A stretch of DNA of 24,060 bases from an uncultured Mucilaginibacter sp. GTDB lineage: Bacteria; Bacteroidota; Bacteroidia; Sphingobacteriales; Sphingobacteriaceae. The notes beneath the pieces were generated by a model. The model was not told the DNA's origin, searched no databases, and saw only the letters and a list, made by a program, of their open reading frames with translations. Position numbers and translations under genes: made by a program. Shown one piece after another: positions 21,020 through 24,060 of the stretch (the first letter of the stretch is position 1; the number at the start of each line of letters is the position of its first letter). The stretch lies in assembly GCF_946479965.1 (NCBI RefSeq), contig NZ_CAMLHX010000061.1, forward strand, positions 1 to 24,060, written 5' to 3'.

Positions 21020-22003
21020 CTAATTACCACCAAAGCGATAAGCCAGTGCCAGCGTCCCCCACTGCTGGCCAAGGGCGCTGCTTCCGCCTCCCACCTCCCT
21101 GGTACGGATGATCGCGGTATACGCTGCCGACCATCTGTCAGTAGCGTATTGCATACCAAATTGCTGGGTAAACACTAAATTGATCACATCGTAATGAACA
21201 GGGCCTTTGTCCTTAATAAACATACCGCCCTGTATAGTGGCATTGTAGGCCACATAACTTAGCTGCGGTATGGCAAAAAAGTAAAGCTCATGCTTTTGGC
21301 GGTCGCCACCCATACTTACGCGACTATTGGTACTGGCTGATTGGTAGAGTTTATCTAAACTGCCAATACGCAACTGTACAGCCGCCGTAGCGTTGCTAAA
21401 GGTGTTACCCAGCCGCAGCGACGGAGTAGCGGCTACATCCAGCCATTCATCATTATTACGATATAACAAACGGGTATATTGCGCCTCAAGGTTAAGGCCT
21501 ACCTCGTTATTCAGTTGGTATTCCCAGCCTTCGGGGTCTTTTAAATCAAAGGCGTGATGAAAGCTTTTCTGCACCTTCTCAGCCATTGATGCCGGACCAA
21601 TAGTACCTACCTGCGCGCTGATCTTTAATGCGCTTTCATCCTCATTAAACCAGGTAAGGGCCGCGCCTCCATATAAATAGCCCGTATAAGGGCGGTCTTG
21701 TAGCCAATCGTACCGGGCCCAGGTGGCAAAAGGGCCGTATATTTGTTGCCCAACTTCAAATTCGAGAGTTTTTTTTACAGTGCCACCACCTAAAAGGCTT
21801 GCACAATCTTTACCGCTGTTTAAGACCGTAGTAAAGTTTAACATATAACCCGCCATATAGTAACGGTCATTATACGGGTTAACATACTGATCGTTGTCTA
21901 ACCTGTTACTTATCTGATTACGGTAAGTATTTTGAGCCTTGACGCCTTTAATAGTAAAAATAAATGCCAGGTTAAATAACAAAGCATAAAGGGCGTATTT
22001 CAT
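21020..22003 (-). CDS. LpxR-family outer-membrane lipid A deacylase (DUF2219)
   Basis: A 327-residue outer-membrane protein with a signal peptide (to about VKA, residue 23). The LpxR family cuts the 3'-acyloxyacyl group from lipid A at the outer surface, using calcium and a His/Asn/Asp site. Family phrases are clear: LDNDQYVNPYNDRYYMAGY (35-53), with Asn37/Asp38 as the likely metal/catalytic pair, EFEVGQQIYGP (81-91), QDRPYTGYLYGG (102-113), GTIGPASMAEKVQKSFHH (133-150) with candidate catalytic His149 or His150, and GWEYQLNNEVGLNLE. Alternating beta-strand pattern continues to the end (LALAYRFGGN). It converges on kduI, and no other lipid A genes are near. It probably modifies the cell's own lipid A; activity is inferred from family. 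Confidence 0.88.
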   Translation of the reverse strand: MKYALYALLFNLAFIFTIKGVKAQNTYRNQISNRLDNDQYVNPYNDRYYMAGYMLNFTTVLNSGKDCASLLGGGTVKKTLEFEVGQQIYGPFATWARYDWLQDRPYTGYLYGGAALTWFNEDESALKISAQVGTIGPASMAEKVQKSFHHAFDLKDPEGWEYQLNNEVGLNLEAQYTRLLYRNNDEWLDVAATPSLRLGNTFSNATAAVQLRIGSLDKLYQSASTNSRVSMGGDRQKHELYFFAIPQLSYVAYNATIQGGMFIKDKGPVHYDVINLVFTQQFGMQYATDRWSAAYTAIIRTREVGGGSSALGQQWGTLALAYRFGGN

Positions 22004-22161
22004 TACCGGCTGCGTGGTCTAATTGTGGATGTTAAGCGTACGTAAAAGTATTTATTATTTTCAAATCTTTACTATTAAGCAACTAACTCATTTTATTGCG
22101 ATATATATTACCTGGTGTTATTACATCAGAATAAAGCGGGTAAAAAACATTAGCCGAATAG

Positions 22162-22191
22162 TTGCACCAGTAGTTATTCTTATTATATTTG
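22162..22191 (+). promoter_or_regulatory. Promoter of the membrane protein-amidase pair
   Basis: GTTG (22161-22164) and TATATTTG (22184-22191) are 19 bases apart, matching the Bacteroidota layout with a TTG-type -33. The start codon is 77 bases beyond the box, so a ~70-base leader is expected. The 265-base gap 22004-22268 is AT-rich and otherwise holds no supported gene. Confidence 0.55.
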
Positions 22192-22268
22192 ATTGTCTGA
22201 TAAGCTGTTACAGGTATATTAATTATCTAATCGGCCCCGATAAGGCATCACTTAAAACCTAAATTACT

Positions 22269-22913
22269 ATGTCATCAATTACCATTTTCTGGATCGTATC
22301 TGCCCTCTTATCAATTGCTGTGCTTTATTGCAATAAAAATTATTGCATGCTTAAAGATCGCAGCAACGCCGAAAAACAACCTTACAGCTGGTCTCGTGTA
22401 CAGCTTGCCTGGTGGACCATTATCGTCTTAGCTTCTTTTATCACAATAATTATTAATTTTAACCAGGCACCAGGCTTAAATACCTCAACTGTTATTCTTT
22501 TAGGTATTAGCGCCGCAACTATTGCCACCGCCAAGGTTATTGATGTAAGCGATGAGACAGACCCAAATATCGCTCGGCACCAGGATAAGAACGGGGCCAA
22601 CTTTATTCTTGATATTCTTTCAGATCAGAACAACGTAAGCATAACCCGTTTTCAAACCGTTGTTTTCAATTTTGTTTTCGGCCTGTGGTTTATTGCTTAT
22701 GTAATGGAACACCTTCCGACCGCCACATCCGGGAGTGTAGACGCCATTATGCCACTTATTGACAACAACAACCTTGTTTTACTTGGTTTAAGTTCAGCTA
22801 CCTACGCCGCCATAAAAACCACCGAAAACAGGTCGAACTCTGCAGAAACGGAAAAAAAAGCAGGCCCCAATGTAACTGCTGACACTAATTTAGAAGAACA
22901 ACCTGTTGGATAG
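22269..22913 (+). CDS. Uncharacterised membrane protein with an internally duplicated two-segment unit
   Basis: A 214-residue protein with about five hydrophobic stretches: an N-terminal helix (~4-20), then ~46-63, ~72-90, ~132-148 and ~163-181. The two halves repeat. The first half reads SWSRVQLAWWT, then a helix, then TVILLGISAATIATAK. The second reads SITRFQTVVFN, a helix, then NLVLLGLSSATYAAIK. The shared pattern is S-x-[S/T]-R-[V/F]-Q, membrane helix, loop, [V/L]-[I/L]-LLG-[I/L]-S-[A/S]-AT-x-A-x-K. Between them is a conserved-looking soluble loop, GANFILDILSDQNN. The tail (~185-214) is polar. I recall similar proteins in other bacteria but know no name or function. The stop overlaps a possible TTG start of the amidase, so the two are co-transcribed. 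Confidence 0.8.
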   Translation: MSSITIFWIVSALLSIAVLYCNKNYCMLKDRSNAEKQPYSWSRVQLAWWTIIVLASFITIIINFNQAPGLNTSTVILLGISAATIATAKVIDVSDETDPNIARHQDKNGANFILDILSDQNNVSITRFQTVVFNFVFGLWFIAYVMEHLPTATSGSVDAIMPLIDNNNLVLLGLSSATYAAIKTTENRSNSAETEKKAGPNVTADTNLEEQPVG

Positions 22914-22929
22914 CCCTAAACCTAAAACC

Positions 22930-23733
22930 ATGTCATTTAAAGAAAAATATACCATCGGGGCAAAATACATCCCCAAACCATCCCGAAGAAGATCGGGCGC
23001 ACTGATCAATAAAGTTCGTTTTATAGTGGTGCATGATACCGGAAATCCCGGATCTACTGCTTTGAGTAATATCAGCTATTATATCAATACCAAAGATGCA
23101 CAGCCTACGGCATCAGCCCATTTGTTTGTTGATGACAAGCAAATACTTGAATGCGTACCGGCCTTAACTGCCCCTCCCGAAAAAGCATGGCATGTTTTAT
23201 ACAATGTGCCAAAGGACGACCAAATGTATGGCGTAAATGCCAATGATGCTGCAATCGGCGTTGAATATTGCTTTGGCGGCAGCATAGATGCAGACAAAGC
23301 CTACGCTAAATTTTTATGGGTGATTGCTAAAATATGCTACGTTTTTAAATTGGATCCTGCTAAAGATATTGTAGGGCATCACGTACTGGATCCTAACCGA
23401 AAAACCGACCCCGTTACCGGATTGCTGAAAAGCAGACGCACGTATGAGCAATTACTTAAAGACATTGTAACCGAATATCAGGATTGCATAGGGCTGCCTG
23501 TGTCTGCGCCGGGATATACCATTATACCAGAAACCGGTACTGTAACAACAGCCTTAAAACTCAACCTCAGGCCGGGCCCGTCTACCGCCGGCGCGGTTGT
23601 AGAGGTTATTCAGCCTAATACGGTGCTTAATTATACCGCATTAACCCACCAGGGCATGCTTGTTAATAATAATAGCACCTGGTACCGCGATGCCAACGGC
23701 CATTGGTTTTGGGAAGGGGGATTGGTACGGTAA
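22930..23733 (+). CDS. N-acetylmuramoyl-L-alanine amidase (Amidase_2) with C-terminal SH3-like domain
   Basis: A 267-residue protein from ATG 22930; TTG 22906 in the same frame would add eight residues and overlap the previous gene. The catalytic domain (~28-175) is of the T7-lysozyme/CwlA/XlyA type that cuts the bond between MurNAc and L-Ala: FIVVHDTGNPGSTA (zinc His35), SAHLFVDD (62-69), GVEYCFGG (Glu112 region) and IVGHHVLDPNRKTDP (148-161), with zinc ligands His150 or His151 and Asp160. The C-terminal ~75 residues, from about GYTIIPETGT through LKLNLRPGPSTAG to the end, form an SH3-type wall-binding domain. There is no signal peptide or lipobox, which is unusual for a wall enzyme and typical of phage-like endolysins. 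It meets the DUF1801 gene stop to stop. Confidence 0.9.
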   Translation: MSFKEKYTIGAKYIPKPSRRRSGALINKVRFIVVHDTGNPGSTALSNISYYINTKDAQPTASAHLFVDDKQILECVPALTAPPEKAWHVLYNVPKDDQMYGVNANDAAIGVEYCFGGSIDADKAYAKFLWVIAKICYVFKLDPAKDIVGHHVLDPNRKTDPVTGLLKSRRTYEQLLKDIVTEYQDCIGLPVSAPGYTIIPETGTVTTALKLNLRPGPSTAGAVVEVIQPNTVLNYTALTHQGMLVNNNSTWYRDANGHWFWEGGLVR

Positions 23734-24060
23734 TTACTGTACCTTTTTAATAAGGCCAATATAATGTTGGAGCTTTTGAAGGATAAACTCAACGGGCAGA
23801 TCAGCGTTGGGGTCTATCTGTATTGATTCATACTTGTCTTTTGGTTTAACATCCGGGTTAATCTCCATTTGTAATTTTTTGTCCACACAAAAACCAAGCA
23901 TCAGTTTTTTGCCGTTAAGCCACAGGTAGCCTAACTTTTTGTCTTTATACGTAAAAAAAGGCACCTGGTACTTACGCACATGGCAGATATCCGGGTTGGC
24001 TCGCAGAATAATATCCCGCAAGGCCAACAGGCAGCTTTGGTAGGGCTCGGGTTTCGATAG
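23734..24060 (-). CDS. DUF1801 (YdhG-like) domain protein, 5' end beyond the window
   Basis: The minus-strand frame is open to the window edge, so the start lies outside; an internal TTG at 24027 is not the real start because the preceding codons (reading SKPEPYQSCL before LALRDIIL) also fit the family. The visible part, PYQSCLLALRDIILRAN followed by PDICHVRKYQVPFF, then GYLWLNGKKLMLGFC and a tail with DLPVEFILQKLQHYI, matches the DUF1801 pattern 'LR.lI....P...e..ky.vPff......lgyl'. This small alpha/beta fold is common in Bacteroidota and Firmicutes and has no firm function. Its stop adjoins the amidase stop with no gap between. Confidence 0.85.
   Translation of the reverse strand, partial: LSKPEPYQSCLLALRDIILRANPDICHVRKYQVPFFTYKDKKLGYLWLNGKKLMLGFCVDKKLQMEINPDVKPKDKYESIQIDPNADLPVEFILQKLQHYIGLIKKVQ

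Noticed and set aside
22023..22262. A 79-codon open frame upstream of the duplicated membrane protein
   Set aside because: It starts with TTG in AT-rich sequence, has no recognisable pattern, and a good promoter (22162-22191) for the next gene lies inside it.
22269..24060. Interpretation of the right end as a prophage
   Set aside because: Only an endolysin-like amidase and a membrane protein are present; no integrase, terminase, capsid or tail genes are seen, so only a lysis-like pair is proposed.
1..24060. tRNA, rRNA, riboswitch or CRISPR features
   Set aside because: I looked for cloverleaf ends, conserved rRNA stretches and regular spacer-repeat structure and saw none; the 7-bp and 11-bp arrays have no spacers and are not CRISPR.

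Overview
The window looks like a chromosomal segment of a Bacteroidota bacterium, most likely family Sphingobacteriaceae (Mucilaginibacter/Pedobacter-like). This is inferred from three things. The promoters carry the Bacteroidota -7 box TAnnTTTG (eight exact matches just upstream of starts). The gene families are typical of the group: a DUF4397 lipoprotein, an ECF sigma factor paired with a membrane/beta-barrel protein, an XRE-DUF4870 protein, and a holA neighbour with an HsdR N-terminal domain. Several genes start with TTG or GTG and lack clear Shine-Dalgarno sites. I see no rRNA, tRNA, CRISPR array, insertion sequence or clear prophage.

Layout. 1-2.6 kb: the end of a DUF4397 lipoprotein gene, then an ECF sigma factor overlapping by one base a protein with an anti-sigma-like N-terminus, one membrane helix, a long Pro/Lys-rich linker and a C-terminal beta-barrel-like domain. 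2.7-5.2 kb: housekeeping genes nadC and plsY and an M48 lipoprotein metallopeptidase. 5.5-7.0 kb (minus): accA and a small Spy/CpxP-like periplasmic protein. 7.1-10.6 kb (plus): an AlkD-like glycosylase, Mn-type superoxide dismutase with a strong terminator, then a two-gene redox operon (zinc-free MDR oxidoreductase and a ferredoxin-reductase/2Fe-2S fusion). 10.6-16.8 kb: holA (minus), a divergent orphan PD-(D/E)XK protein, a hybrid histidine kinase (minus) and valS (minus). 16.9-19.8 kb: a frameshifted secreted-protein gene, then an XRE-DUF4870 regulator with a serine-hydrolase lipoprotein. 19.9-22.0 kb: kduI converging on an LpxR-family lipid A deacylase. 22.3-24.06 kb: a membrane protein with an internally duplicated unit, a signal-less amidase with an SH3-like tail, and a DUF1801 protein cut by the window end.

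Much of the accessory content concerns the cell envelope: PlsY, AccA, the LpxR-like deacylase, the amidase, the beta-lactamase-fold lipoprotein, the LTXXQ-like protein and the sigma/trans-envelope pair.

The most unusual signal is a set of degenerate tandem repeats with a strict 7-bp period. Two arrays sit in frame inside valS, one of them a large inverted pair just before the editing-domain motif. One lies in the holA promoter and one lies between sodA and its terminator. The consensus differs at each locus but the period does not. A separate 11-bp-period array follows kduI.
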